Shown: positions 52,624 to 61,207 of the stretch, piece after piece
Numbering within the stretch: position 1 is the first letter of the stretch
How the letters are laid out: every line of letters starts with the position of its first letter
NCBI RefSeq assembly: GCF_046545555.1
Contig: NZ_JBHZTH010000002.1
Location: 62,001-126,000, forward strand
Source: Winogradskyella sp046545555
GTDB lineage: Bacteria > Bacteroidota > Bacteroidia > Flavobacteriales > Flavobacteriaceae
Direction of reading: 5' to 3'
DNA: 64,000 bases
Notes under the pieces: generated by a model
The model's database searches: none
What the model was told of the DNA's origin: nothing
The model's input: only the letters and a program-made list of their open reading frames with translations
Program-made: the position numbers and the translations under genes

Positions 52624-53346
52624 ATGAAGTTAGATATATTAGCAATTGGTGCCCATCCTGATGATGTTGAATTAGGTTGTGGTGCTACTATTGCGAAAGA
52701 AGTTAAAAGTGGTAAAAAAGTAGGTATTATTGATTTAACTCGTGGTGAATTAGGTACACGTGGTACAGCAGAAACAAGAGATAAAGAATCATTTGACGCT
52801 GCTAAAATTCTTGGTGTACATACCCGAATAAATATGGGATTTGCTGACGGTTTTTTTACTAATGATAGAACGCATCAAATAGAGATTATTAAAATGATTC
52901 GTTACTACAGGCCCGAGATTATATTATGCAATGCAGTTGATGATAGGCATATAGATCATGGAAAAGGTAGTCAATTGGTTAGCGACGCTTGTTTCTTAAG
53001 TGGTTTACGAAAAATAGAAACTATACATAAAGAAGGAACTACAATTCAAGAACCATGGAGGCCTAAAACAGTCTATCATTATATACAATGGAAAGATTTA
53101 AAACCAGACGTTGTTGTAGACGTTTCGGGTTTTATGAATAAAAAGATGGAATCTGTTTTAGCTTATAAAACACAATTTTTTGATCCAAATAGTGACGAAC
53201 CAGAAACACCTATTTCAAGTAAAAACTTTACAGATAGTATTTTATATAGAGCTCGTAATCTTGGTCGGTTAATAGGAGTAGAAGATGGAGAAGGTTTTAC
53301 TGTTGAACGTTATGCAGCTGTAGATTCATTATTTAATTTAAAGTAG
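52624..53346 (+). CDS. bshB1: Bacillithiol biosynthesis deacetylase BshB1
   Basis: A 240-residue PIG-L-fold enzyme that removes the acetyl group from GlcNAc-malate on the way to bacillithiol. Zinc ligands and catalytic residues: AIGAHPDDVELG (H11, D13, D14) and DRHIDHGKG (H109, H112). TRGELGTRGTAETRD and the C-terminal ARNLGRLIGVEDGEGF are diagnostic of BshB1. It is the cytosolic counterpart of the larger PIG-L gene at 36964, with quite different length. Confidence 0.95.
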   Translation: MKLDILAIGAHPDDVELGCGATIAKEVKSGKKVGIIDLTRGELGTRGTAETRDKESFDAAKILGVHTRINMGFADGFFTNDRTHQIEIIKMIRYYRPEIILCNAVDDRHIDHGKGSQLVSDACFLSGLRKIETIHKEGTTIQEPWRPKTVYHYIQWKDLKPDVVVDVSGFMNKKMESVLAYKTQFFDPNSDEPETPISSKNFTDSILYRARNLGRLIGVEDGEGFTVERYAAVDSLFNLK

Positions 53347-53354
53347 AAACAAAA

Positions 53355-53381
53355 AAAGCCTTTCATTTATTGAAAGGCTTT
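53355..53381. terminator. Terminator between bshB1 and tRNA-His
   Basis: AAAGCCTTTCA (53355-53365) pairs with TGAAAGGCTTT (53371-53381). On the minus strand a run of T follows, so it ends tRNA-His; on the + strand it follows the bshB1 stop at 8 bp with a short T run. Confidence 0.82.
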
Positions 53382-53391
53382 ACTAATTTAG

Positions 53392-53466
53392 GGTGGAAGA
53401 CCGGGTTCGAACCGGCGACTTTCGGTACCACAAACCGACGCTCTAACCAGCTGAGCTACAACCACC
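53392..53466 (-). tRNA. tRNA-His (GUG)
   Basis: Cloverleaf with the extra 5' G (G-1, opposite C73), acceptor GTGGTTG, D-arm GCTC..GAGC, anticodon loop TTGTGGT, T-arm GCCGG/CCGGT. The anticodon is GUG. In the acceptor stem positions 5-68 and 6-67 are both U·U as read here. CCA is not encoded. A consensus promoter lies upstream and a terminator behind. Confidence 0.93.
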
Positions 53467-53482
53467 ATTTTAATTAGGACTG

Positions 53483-53513
53483 CAAATGTATATTATTTCC
53501 CATTTTCTACAAA
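53483..53513 (-). promoter_or_regulatory. tRNA-His promoter
   Basis: On the minus strand TTTG (53513-53510), 19 bp, TACATTTG (53490-53483): full match to the Bacteroidota consensus, with the same spacing as the two other tRNA promoters in the window. Confidence 0.8.
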
Positions 53514-53537
53514 GTCTTTTTTTAACTATTTCATATT

Positions 53538-53569
53538 AAAAAAGCCTTTCAAAATTTAAACTGAAAGGC
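53538..53569 (-). terminator. Terminator of the first M28 peptidase gene
   Basis: GCCTTTCA (53544-53551) pairs with TGAAAGGC (53562-53569). On the minus strand six T follow. It lies 25 bp after the peptidase stop; the arms repeat those of the terminator at 53355-53381. Confidence 0.75.
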
Positions 53570-53593
53570 CTCAAATAAGTTATGTTTTAAAAA

Positions 53594-55174
53594 TTATTTC
53601 GTTACTTTATCTACAACAACTCTTTCCGCTCTATTAGCTACTTCCCAAGCTGTATAAAAAACAAGACGTGTTCTATTTTCTAATAAATCATATTCAATTT
53701 TATCTGGTGTATCAGTTGGTTTATGATAATCAGCATGTGTACCATTAAAATAAAATATTACTGGGACATTGTTTTTGGCGAAATTATAGTGATCAGAGCG
53801 ATAATAATAGCGATTACGGTCGTTCTCATCATTAAAAGTGTAGTCTAATTCTATATTTGTATACTTTTTATTTACCTCTTCAGAAAGGTTATGTAAATCG
53901 CTACTTAATTTATCACTACCAATAAGATAAATATAGTTTCTATCACCTTCTTTTCGTTTAGGATCCGTTCGACCTATCATATCTATATTAAGATCAGCAA
54001 CAGTGTTAGCTAAAGGAAAAATAGGATCAATGTCTGTATAATATCTAGAGCCTAAAAGTCCTTTTTCCTCGCCTGTAACATGAAGAAATAGTATAGAGCG
54101 CTTAGGGCCATGTCCATTTTTTTCTGCCATTTTGAAAGCTTCTGCTATTTCTAAAATAGCAATTGTACCAGATCCGTCATCATCTGCACCGTTGTATACT
54201 TGACCATCCTTAATACCTTCATGATCTAAATGAGCTGATATGACTAAAATTTCATCTGGTTTCTCAGAACCCTTAATAAATGCAACTACATTTTCGGAGG
54301 TTACAGATTCAGAATTATTTTTGATAACCAAATTTAATTTAGTGGAAATTGCTTTAGGTTCTTTATCTTCCATAATGTTGTTATGCAAAGCTTTACCTAA
54401 ACTTTCAGTAACCATTAACATCATAAAGTCACTATCATTACTTTTTAATGCTAATCTTCCTGACCTGCCAGAAGTTGCTACTCTTTGAAAATAACTAGCA
54501 TAATTAGTAAACATATTAGAATCTAAATAAATTAACCCTTTTGCACCATTTTCTTTTGCAGCTTCTCGTTTGCTCGATAAGGATTGACGACCATTGGTCC
54601 ATTTTGTATCTTCCGCTTTGCCAGAAGTCATATAATTGCCATTTTCATCTTTAGGTTCGCCAGTTTTGGCTAATACTATTTTACCTTTTACATCTATATT
54701 CTTGTAATCGGAATAATTATCAGCATCTATACCATATCCTACAAATATTATTTCATCTGCAGATAATTCCATACTGCTTGAAGCTCTCAGTACAATCTGA
54801 TCCTCGTAACTTTTAAAGCTATTGCCATTTACAGAAACTTGAGCTACAGAAACACTTTGTTTTTCTAAAGGAACTTCTTGGAAATAATCATCATTTCCTA
54901 AGGGTGTTGGTATATCTAAATTTTTATATTGAGTCTTTAAATATTCAACAGCCATTTTTTGACCTTTTTCACCAGTTTCTCTGCCTTCAAATTCGTCAGA
55001 AGCATATTTAAATAACATTTCCTTTAATTCTGCTGATGTAATTGTAGAAGCATAATCTGCAGGGTCTGCAGACTTTTTATTATTTATTTTTTCTGAAGTT
55101 GAATTACTTTTGGAAGATGTTCCGCAACCTATAATTAAGGCAGAAATACAAAAGACGAATAATAACTTTTTCAT
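53594..55174 (-). CDS. M28 family metallopeptidase, lipoprotein, with PA-like insert
   Basis: A 526-residue lipoprotein (lipobox LIIGC, C17). An N-terminal helical part (DYASTITSAELKEMLF), then a PA-like domain (about 115-290), then the M28 zinc aminopeptidase domain with ISAHLDHEG, YNGADDDGSGT, VTGEEKGLLGS and NIDMIGRTD, and the last ligand His in the RSDHYNFA / GTHADYHKPTDTPDKI region. It cleaves peptides outside the cytoplasm. A shorter paralogue lies upstream at 55302. Confidence 0.93.
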   Translation of the reverse strand: MKKLLFVFCISALIIGCGTSSKSNSTSEKINNKKSADPADYASTITSAELKEMLFKYASDEFEGRETGEKGQKMAVEYLKTQYKNLDIPTPLGNDDYFQEVPLEKQSVSVAQVSVNGNSFKSYEDQIVLRASSSMELSADEIIFVGYGIDADNYSDYKNIDVKGKIVLAKTGEPKDENGNYMTSGKAEDTKWTNGRQSLSSKREAAKENGAKGLIYLDSNMFTNYASYFQRVATSGRSGRLALKSNDSDFMMLMVTESLGKALHNNIMEDKEPKAISTKLNLVIKNNSESVTSENVVAFIKGSEKPDEILVISAHLDHEGIKDGQVYNGADDDGSGTIAILEIAEAFKMAEKNGHGPKRSILFLHVTGEEKGLLGSRYYTDIDPIFPLANTVADLNIDMIGRTDPKRKEGDRNYIYLIGSDKLSSDLHNLSEEVNKKYTNIELDYTFNDENDRNRYYYRSDHYNFAKNNVPVIFYFNGTHADYHKPTDTPDKIEYDLLENRTRLVFYTAWEVANRAERVVVDKVTK

Positions 55175-55301
55175 TTTTATTTGAAATTAGATGTTAGTGT
55201 CGAAGCTAGTCTTGACCAACTTTATTTTAGACAGATGATAAATTTACGAAAATGGAATAGGGAAGTGGTTTAAGCTAAATTTCTTTTAACAAACTTTAAC
55301 A

Positions 55302-56336
55302 CTAGATAATTTCTGGATTTAAACGCTTATTTGAATTTGCTAGATACCACGCCGTTGAAAAAATTAATTTTGTTCGCTTTGCCAATAATTCGTAATTAAT
55401 TTTATCAGGTGTATCTGTTGGTTGAGTGTAGTCTGCATGTTCGCCGTTAAAGAAAAAAATCACAGGCACTCCTTTTACCGCAAAATTATAATGATCAGAT
55501 CTGTAATAATACCTGTTATGATCAGAAATATCATTGTATTTATAATCTAATTGCAGTTTATCATTAAAATTTTCATTGGCTTCTTGTACTATAAAATGTA
55601 ATTCTGTACTAATGCGATCAGCACCAATAACATAGATGTAGTTTTCATTCTCTACATGTCTATCATCAACACGACCTATCATATCAATGTTTAAAGCTGT
55701 AATTGTATTTTCAATTGGAAAAATTGGATTTTCTGTGTAATAGCGAGAACCATGTAGCCCAACTTCCTCGGCTGTCACATGTAGAAAAACGATACTTCGT
55801 TTTGGTCTATACCCATCTAATACTGCTTTTTTAAAAGCCTCAGCCATTTCTAATACGGCTGCGGTGCCAGAGCCGTTGTCATCAGCGCCAGGATATATTT
55901 GTCCATTAATAACTCCTTCGTGATCAGAATGAGCAGAAATATAAATATACTCATCAGGAAATTCTGAGCCCTCTATATAAGCAATTATGTTTTGAGACTC
56001 ATTTAAATCATTTGGTAAAGCATTTTTTGGAACTTTTTGATAGTAATTAGGATGGGTTAATGGTGCTTTGATATCATGGGATTTATAAAAATCTCTAATG
56101 TAATTGCAGATTTGATTATGACCTTCTTCACCAGTTTTTCTGCCAAAATACTTTTCGGATGCCACTTCTTCTACATGCAATCTAAGCTCATCAACAATAA
56201 TCGTATTTAAATATTGTTCTACAATTTTTGTGTCATCATAAGAAATACCTTCTTTAAGGTTGTCAATTTTTTCGCTATGTCTTAGTGTAGAACAAGAACC
56301 GACAAGAATGAGTGCAGACGCGACAAAAAACTTCAT
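55302..56336 (-). CDS. M28 family metallopeptidase, lipoprotein, short form
   Basis: A 344-residue lipoprotein (C15 in LVGSCSTL). It has the same catalytic core as its neighbour (ISAHSDHEG, YPGADDNGSGT, VTAEEVGLHGS, NIDMIGRVD, RSDHYNFA) but lacks the PA-like insert, passing from the N-terminal helical part almost directly to the peptidase domain. All zinc ligands appear present. The pair most likely arose by tandem duplication followed by loss or gain of the insert. 127 bp separate the two genes. Confidence 0.92.
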   Translation of the reverse strand: MKFFVASALILVGSCSTLRHSEKIDNLKEGISYDDTKIVEQYLNTIIVDELRLHVEEVASEKYFGRKTGEEGHNQICNYIRDFYKSHDIKAPLTHPNYYQKVPKNALPNDLNESQNIIAYIEGSEFPDEYIYISAHSDHEGVINGQIYPGADDNGSGTAAVLEMAEAFKKAVLDGYRPKRSIVFLHVTAEEVGLHGSRYYTENPIFPIENTITALNIDMIGRVDDRHVENENYIYVIGADRISTELHFIVQEANENFNDKLQLDYKYNDISDHNRYYYRSDHYNFAVKGVPVIFFFNGEHADYTQPTDTPDKINYELLAKRTKLIFSTAWYLANSNKRLNPEII

Positions 56337-56403
56337 GTAACTAATGTATTTGCGTAAAAATAAGTTAAATGAGTGACATATTTTCTTACATCAATAGAGA
56401 ATT

Positions 56404-56739
56404 TTAGAAATCTTCATCTATTTCTATGCCCTCTAGTATTTCTTTTGAATCTTCTAGGTTTTCTTCATCCCTTTGTTCTAATAGTTCTGTATCTCCTAGT
56501 TCTTTAGATGAGAAAATCCCTTTATAGATTGTTAGTGTTAAAGATATAATAACCAATAAAAATATGTATTGGATCGTTTTTGTTTTTACTTTTTGCTTTT
56601 TAGATAGAAATAAAATAAGTAGTCCACATATAAAAGCAATAATTATAGGAGCAACAGCCAAATTAGATAATGGAGTTACAGATAGAATTACAGCAAGTAT
56701 TGCAGAAATGAAACCTAATATTATAAATAGTTTTTTCAT
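56404..56739 (-). CDS. Small hypothetical membrane protein with acidic tail
   Basis: A 111-residue protein with three hydrophobic segments (LFIILGFISAILAVILSV, PIIIAFICGLLILFL, IQYIFLLVIISLTLTIY) and a strongly acidic C-terminal tail (about 82-111, mostly Glu and Asp). I recognise no family. It starts 3 bp after the DUF3108 gene's stop and is probably co-transcribed with it. Confidence 0.65.
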   Translation of the reverse strand: MKKLFIILGFISAILAVILSVTPLSNLAVAPIIIAFICGLLILFLSKKQKVKTKTIQYIFLLVIISLTLTIYKGIFSSKELGDTELLEQRDEENLEDSKEILEGIEIDEDF

Positions 56740-56742
56740 ATG

Positions 56743-57522
56743 TTAATTTTTTAATCCTGTTGCAGATTGAATTTTTAGTTCACCATTACCTACAGGTATT
56801 TTAAATTTTGCATATACAGGTACTTTATTAGCATCTGCGGTTAACCAAAGTAGATTATTATTTTCACCTCTTAAAATATTATTTCCATTCATAGATATTG
56901 CTAATTTATAGCATTCTTTTTTACCAATCTTAGTTGAAATAGTTTCTCTTTTAATATATTTTATGCTTATAACTGTTTCTGTATTATCGAATAATACTGT
57001 GAAATTTTGTTGGTCTCCTGGACTTGCTTTATGAATATCTAAATTTCTAATATGATATAAAGTGCTAACTAAGTCTTTAGTTGTTGCACCAATCTTTAAT
57101 GACTTATTTTCATCCCAAGTTCCACCTTCTTTATTTTTTTTACGCTTTATACTTTTAACAAGTTTAGATTTGTGATTGTATTTATATTGCATAAACTTAT
57201 AATAACCTCCTTCACTAATATCTCTTTTATATAGATAAGGGGTTAATGTTTTTGGATTCACATAACTCTCGTAGATATCTCTGATTTTAAAAAAATTATC
57301 CCATTTCTTGTACGTTGTTGCCGTACATTTTAATCTAAGTAAAGTGCTTTTTGAAGTTTTTACTTCAGAGGTTTCCATTTTTACCTGAGCAATATTCGTT
57401 AGTAAACCAGACATGTTATATGATGCAGTGAAAATAAGTTTCTCACCAGCAGTAATGGTTTTATTTTGGGAAAAACAGTTAAAGGTAATAGCAGTGATAA
57501 AAAGAAAAATATAATATCTCAT
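56743..57522 (-). CDS. DUF3108 domain-containing exported protein
   Basis: A 259-residue protein with a signal peptide (residues 1 to about 18, ending CFSQ). The DUF3108 pattern is visible: GEKLIFTASYNMSGLLTN, FFKIRDIYESYVNPKTLTPY, DLVSTLYHIRNLD and PVYAKFKIPVGNGELKI. The fold is a beta-barrel-like shell; the function is unknown, perhaps outer-membrane lipid handling. It precedes a small membrane gene. Confidence 0.88.
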   Translation of the reverse strand: MRYYIFLFITAITFNCFSQNKTITAGEKLIFTASYNMSGLLTNIAQVKMETSEVKTSKSTLLRLKCTATTYKKWDNFFKIRDIYESYVNPKTLTPYLYKRDISEGGYYKFMQYKYNHKSKLVKSIKRKKNKEGGTWDENKSLKIGATTKDLVSTLYHIRNLDIHKASPGDQQNFTVLFDNTETVISIKYIKRETISTKIGKKECYKLAISMNGNNILRGENNNLLWLTADANKVPVYAKFKIPVGNGELKIQSATGLKN

Positions 57523-57629
57523 AAAGATTGATTTGTGATAATAACGTTATAAATAACAGATATTGTGCCGAAAATACAATACGTAATTAAATGTTGCTAA
57601 TTTTGTTTTTAAAAAACTATTAGAAAACC

Positions 57630-57660
57630 TTTGTCTACATCAAAAAGGATTTTATATTTG
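57630..57660 (+). promoter_or_regulatory. tRNA-Ser promoter
   Basis: TTTG (57630-57633), 19 bp, TATATTTG (57653-57660), immediately upstream of tRNA-Ser. The 18-bp stretch TTTTATATTTGCACCCGC is identical to that before tRNA-Met. Confidence 0.82.
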
Positions 57661-57671
57661 CACCCGCTAAT

Positions 57672-57756
57672 GGAGAAATGGCAGAGTGGTCGAATGCACC
57701 AGTCTTGAAAACTGGCGAGGGTCACACCTCCGGGGGTTCGAATCCCTCTTTCTCCG
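57672..57756 (+). tRNA. tRNA-Ser (UGA)
   Basis: An 85-nt class II tRNA: acceptor GGAGAAA/TTTCTCC with G73, anticodon loop CTTGAAA with anticodon UGA, a long variable arm (CGAGGGTCACACCTCCG region) and T-arm GGGGGTTCGAATCCCTC. CCA is not encoded. Confidence 0.95.
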
Positions 57757-57758
57757 CT

Positions 57759-57791
57759 AAAAGGCTTTATCTAATTGATAGAGCCTTTTTT
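57759..57791 (+). terminator. tRNA-Ser terminator
   Basis: AAAAGGCTTTATC (57759-57771) pairs with GATAGAGCCTTTT (57777-57789) and is followed by T. It may also act on the minus strand for the molybdenum-enzyme operon, whose stop codon lies at 57799. Confidence 0.85.
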
Positions 57792-57798
57792 AGTTTAA

Positions 57799-59958
57799 TT
57801 ATGCAGACAAATCTGTTTTTCGTTTGTTTAATTCTTTAATAAAAGGTTGTTTGGATATAATTTGACCAGTTGCAGCTTTTATAGCGTTTGCTAAAGCTCC
57901 ACCTGCGGGTGGCAAACCAGGTTCGCCTAGTCCAGTTGGCGACAATTCATTTTCGACAAAATAAGTTTCAACTATTGGTGTTTCTTTCATTCTAATTAGT
58001 CGATACGTATTAAAGTTTATATCATTTGGTTTGCCTTTTTCGAATGAAAAGTCTCCATACATTGCATGTCCAATTCCATCAATTACACCGCCTTCTATTT
58101 GGTTTTTTGCGCCAGTAGGATTAACTACAATTCCACAATCTACTGCTACAGTTACCTTTTCTATTAAAGGTATTCCATTTTTAATTGTAATATCAACAAC
58201 CTCAGCTACATGTGTATTGTGACTATAATATGCTGCAAAACCTTGATAATTGCCCGTTTTACTTTTACCCCAATTACTTTTTTCTACAACAAGATTAATG
58301 GTGTCTTTCATTCTTTTTGCAGAATACTCAATACTAGGGTCTTTACCGTCTTCGACATTATTTAATAGATCTAACCGTAATTGAACTGGGTCGATATTTA
58401 ATTCATCCGCAAGTTCATCAAAGAAACTTTGCTCTGCGTAAGCCAAGAAGTTAGTGTATGGAGCGCGCCAAGCCCCTGTTGTAATATTACTATTATAATT
58501 TCCTGTTTCAACTTTATAATTTGGAATAGCACCAGCTGGAAAGAAATTTGGGATTAGGCCGTACATATTAGAGTTAATAGCCGCTTCCTTTAAATGATAG
58601 CCAGTCACTTTTCCGGCTTTTATAGATGCTTTAATTCTATATTTAATAGCAGGCCTATAAATACCTGCTGCCATGTCATCTTCTCTAGAAAAAATGACTT
58701 TAACAGGCTTTTTGGTTATGTTAGATATTTCTGCTGCTTCTAAAGCGAAATCTCCATATAGACGTCTACCGAATCCTCCTCCCATTCTTGTCATTTCTAA
58801 ATGAATATCCTCTGGTTCTCTATCAATTAAGCTAGCTATTCGTCTTGCTGTACCAGCAGGTGTTTGTATTGGTCCTACTAAATGTACTTTGTCATCAGAC
58901 ACGTTAGCATAGAAGTTCATGGGTTCCATACAATTGTGTGGCAAAAATGGGGACTCGTAAGTACGTTCAATAATTTTTTCAGCTCGTGCGAATGCTTTTT
59001 TAACATCTCCATCCTCTCGTCTTATATCTAAGTTTTTACCATTAAGTATCTGATTTAACTCTTTATCATGATCTGAAGTGCTTTCTAATGAATCATCATT
59101 TGTCCAATTTATACTTAAAGCTTTTTTGCCTTTCATTGCGGCCCATGTATTTGAGGCTAAAACAGCAATTTTATCACCGAATTGAATCACGTCTGTAACA
59201 CCATTTATTGTTTTTGTTTCCGCGGCATCAAAAGAACTTATTTTCTGTCCAAATGCTTGTGGACGCGCAACAGAAACATACTTCATGCCTTTTGCAGTGT
59301 AATCTAAACCAAATAGGGGTTTACCAGTTATGATATTATCGATATCAACGTTTATCGCATTTTTTCCAATAATTTTAAAATCCTTAGGGGATTTAAGGCT
59401 CACATCTTTTGGTACTTCTAATAAAGCTGCTTCATTTACAACAGCTCCATATCCTAACTTATCTCCATTAGTATTAGTAATAATTCCATCTGATGCAGAA
59501 CAAGAAGAAGCATCAACACCCCATTTTATGGCTGCTGCATTAACTAACATTTGTTTTGCTGTTGCTCCCGTTTGCCTTAGTGCTTCCCAACCAAAGCGTA
59601 TAGATTGACTACCTCCGGCAACTTGTCTCGTATAGTTATTTGTGTCGAGAACTCCTTGAGAAACCGTAACATGCTTCCATGGCACATCAAGCTCTTCTGC
59701 AATTAACATTGGCATGGATGTTTTTACTCCTTGACCAATTTCAGGATTAGGAGAAAAGATTGTAACATATCCATCATCTGATATTTTAATAAATGCATTA
59801 AAATCATTAAAGTTGAGTTTTGAAATATCTACGGGTGGTGCAACTGCTTCTTTACAAGAGTTAAAAAAATTAAACCCAATTAATAAGCCACCACTTGCAA
59901 GTGCTGAAGTTCTTATGAAGTTACGTCTGCTAAACGTTATTTTTTTTTGATTTTCCAT
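57799..59958 (-). CDS. Xanthine dehydrogenase family molybdopterin-binding subunit (IorB-like)
   Basis: A 719-residue large subunit of a molybdenum hydroxylase. The N-terminus is a Tat-type signal (SRRNFIRTSALASGGLL), so the enzyme is exported folded. Mo-cofactor segments include AGGSQSIRFGWEALRQTGA, MTRMGGGFGRRLYGDFALEAA, TGAWRAPYTNFLAYAEQSF and GLGEPGLPPAGGALANAI, the last with the catalytic Glu. Isoquinoline 1-oxidoreductase-like or aldehyde dehydrogenase activity is probable; the substrate is unknown. The iron-sulfur subunit lies 10 bp upstream. Confidence 0.93.
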   Translation of the reverse strand: MENQKKITFSRRNFIRTSALASGGLLIGFNFFNSCKEAVAPPVDISKLNFNDFNAFIKISDDGYVTIFSPNPEIGQGVKTSMPMLIAEELDVPWKHVTVSQGVLDTNNYTRQVAGGSQSIRFGWEALRQTGATAKQMLVNAAAIKWGVDASSCSASDGIITNTNGDKLGYGAVVNEAALLEVPKDVSLKSPKDFKIIGKNAINVDIDNIITGKPLFGLDYTAKGMKYVSVARPQAFGQKISSFDAAETKTINGVTDVIQFGDKIAVLASNTWAAMKGKKALSINWTNDDSLESTSDHDKELNQILNGKNLDIRREDGDVKKAFARAEKIIERTYESPFLPHNCMEPMNFYANVSDDKVHLVGPIQTPAGTARRIASLIDREPEDIHLEMTRMGGGFGRRLYGDFALEAAEISNITKKPVKVIFSREDDMAAGIYRPAIKYRIKASIKAGKVTGYHLKEAAINSNMYGLIPNFFPAGAIPNYKVETGNYNSNITTGAWRAPYTNFLAYAEQSFFDELADELNIDPVQLRLDLLNNVEDGKDPSIEYSAKRMKDTINLVVEKSNWGKSKTGNYQGFAAYYSHNTHVAEVVDITIKNGIPLIEKVTVAVDCGIVVNPTGAKNQIEGGVIDGIGHAMYGDFSFEKGKPNDINFNTYRLIRMKETPIVETYFVENELSPTGLGEPGLPPAGGALANAIKAATGQIISKQPFIKELNKRKTDLSA

Positions 59959-59968
59959 TATACGCTTT

Positions 59969-60430
59969 TTAAGACATTTTTTTGGCAGCTAAAGCAACCG
60001 CTTTTTCTATTCTATTATAGCTAGCACATCTACAAATATTGCCATGCATGGCATTTCTTATATCGTTCTTACTTGGGGTTGGATTCTGTTTTAAAAATGA
60101 TGTTGCTGTCATAATTTGTCCAGCTTGGCAGTATCCACATTGAGGTACATCGAGCTCTTTCCAAGCTTCTTGAACAGGGTTTAATTTTTCATCGGCTAAG
60201 CCCTCAATAGTTGTAATTTCAGCATCTTTTAAACTAAAAGCGGTAACTGAACAACTTCGTAATGCCACACCATCAACATGTACTGTGCATGCCCCGCATT
60301 GCCCAATACCACAGCCATATTTAGTGCCAACTAAATTTAATTCATCCCTTAGAACCCAAAGTAATGGAGTGTCATCATCTGCAATGACCTCTTTAACTTT
60401 TCCGTTTATTTTTAAACTATAACTTGCCAT
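59969..60430 (-). CDS. (2Fe-2S)-binding small subunit of the molybdenum hydroxylase (IorA-like)
   Basis: A 153-residue electron-transfer subunit with two clusters: the plant-type ferredoxin motif YGCGIGQCGACTVHVDG followed by a Cys, and the helical second motif PQCGYCQAGQIM / GNICRCASYNRI. It transfers electrons from the Mo site to an outside acceptor. No signal sequence; it is likely co-exported with the Tat-signal large subunit. Confidence 0.95.
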   Translation of the reverse strand: MASYSLKINGKVKEVIADDDTPLLWVLRDELNLVGTKYGCGIGQCGACTVHVDGVALRSCSVTAFSLKDAEITTIEGLADEKLNPVQEAWKELDVPQCGYCQAGQIMTATSFLKQNPTPSKNDIRNAMHGNICRCASYNRIEKAVALAAKKMS

Positions 60431-60515
60431 ACTGTTTCTTTATTAAGCTAAAGTTATAAAATATTTACAGGAATTATAGAGATATAAGTATTTAATAATC
60501 AACAGGTATTAAAAT

Positions 60516-61106
60516 CTAATTCGTATTTTTTTCTAAATATTTATTGTAATCGTGTTTTGTATCAATGTCGATAAGTTCATCTTTTGATTGAATACTTTTC
60601 ACAATTATTAAACCCGAATTTAAAAACTCTTTAGCTCCCTTATCTCCATTAAGTTTAAGAAGTTGTTGAAATGTTCTCTTTGGAAATATTGCGGGAACAC
60701 CATTGATGCCACTATAATTTGAAGCAATAATCTTTTCTTGATTAGCCTTAAATATTTTTATTAGTTTATCTAGGTAGTCGCTATGAAGGTTCGGTTGATC
60801 GGCAAGCATAATTATTGCTGCATCAAATAGTTTTGGTTTAATATGTTCAATTCCTTTAATAATACTTGAACTTAGGCCTTTATTATACTCAGTGTTAACA
60901 ATGGTTTCTATCTCATAATTATTTATAGAATTCTTTATAAGTTCGGCATTAGCCCCTAAAACACAAAAAACTTTTGAGCATTTTGAGTTTAATGCATTTT
61001 CAATTGCAATTCCTAAAAGTGTTTTTTTTCTAATAGTTAATAATTGCTTTGGTTCTTTCATTCTGGAAGAACTTCCTGCAGCGAGAATTATTATAGCAAT
61101 ATTCAT
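60516..61106 (-). CDS. Molybdenum cofactor cytidylyltransferase (MocA-like)
   Basis: A 196-residue nucleotidyltransferase: IILAAGSSSRMKEPKQLL binds the nucleotide, IIMLADQPNLHSDYLD and GVPAIFPKRTF complete the site, and GDKGAKEFL is the family end-motif. It turns molybdopterin into the cytidine dinucleotide form used by hydroxylases of this type, which agrees with the two genes downstream (86-bp gap). Confidence 0.88.
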   Translation of the reverse strand: MNIAIIILAAGSSSRMKEPKQLLTIRKKTLLGIAIENALNSKCSKVFCVLGANAELIKNSINNYEIETIVNTEYNKGLSSSIIKGIEHIKPKLFDAAIIMLADQPNLHSDYLDKLIKIFKANQEKIIASNYSGINGVPAIFPKRTFQQLLKLNGDKGAKEFLNSGLIIVKSIQSKDELIDIDTKHDYNKYLEKNTN

Positions 61107-61207
61107 GGTAGAACTTTTAAGTAAAATATTTTCTAAAATTAAGCATCTTTAAATTCATTTATAATAACGCCATGTCTTTATTCATTATTTTTGTAAAAAA
61201 AGGATTA

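Noticed and set aside
55302..56336. Short M28 gene as a truncated pseudogene
   Set aside because: It has its own lipobox and the complete set of zinc motifs, so it looks functional.
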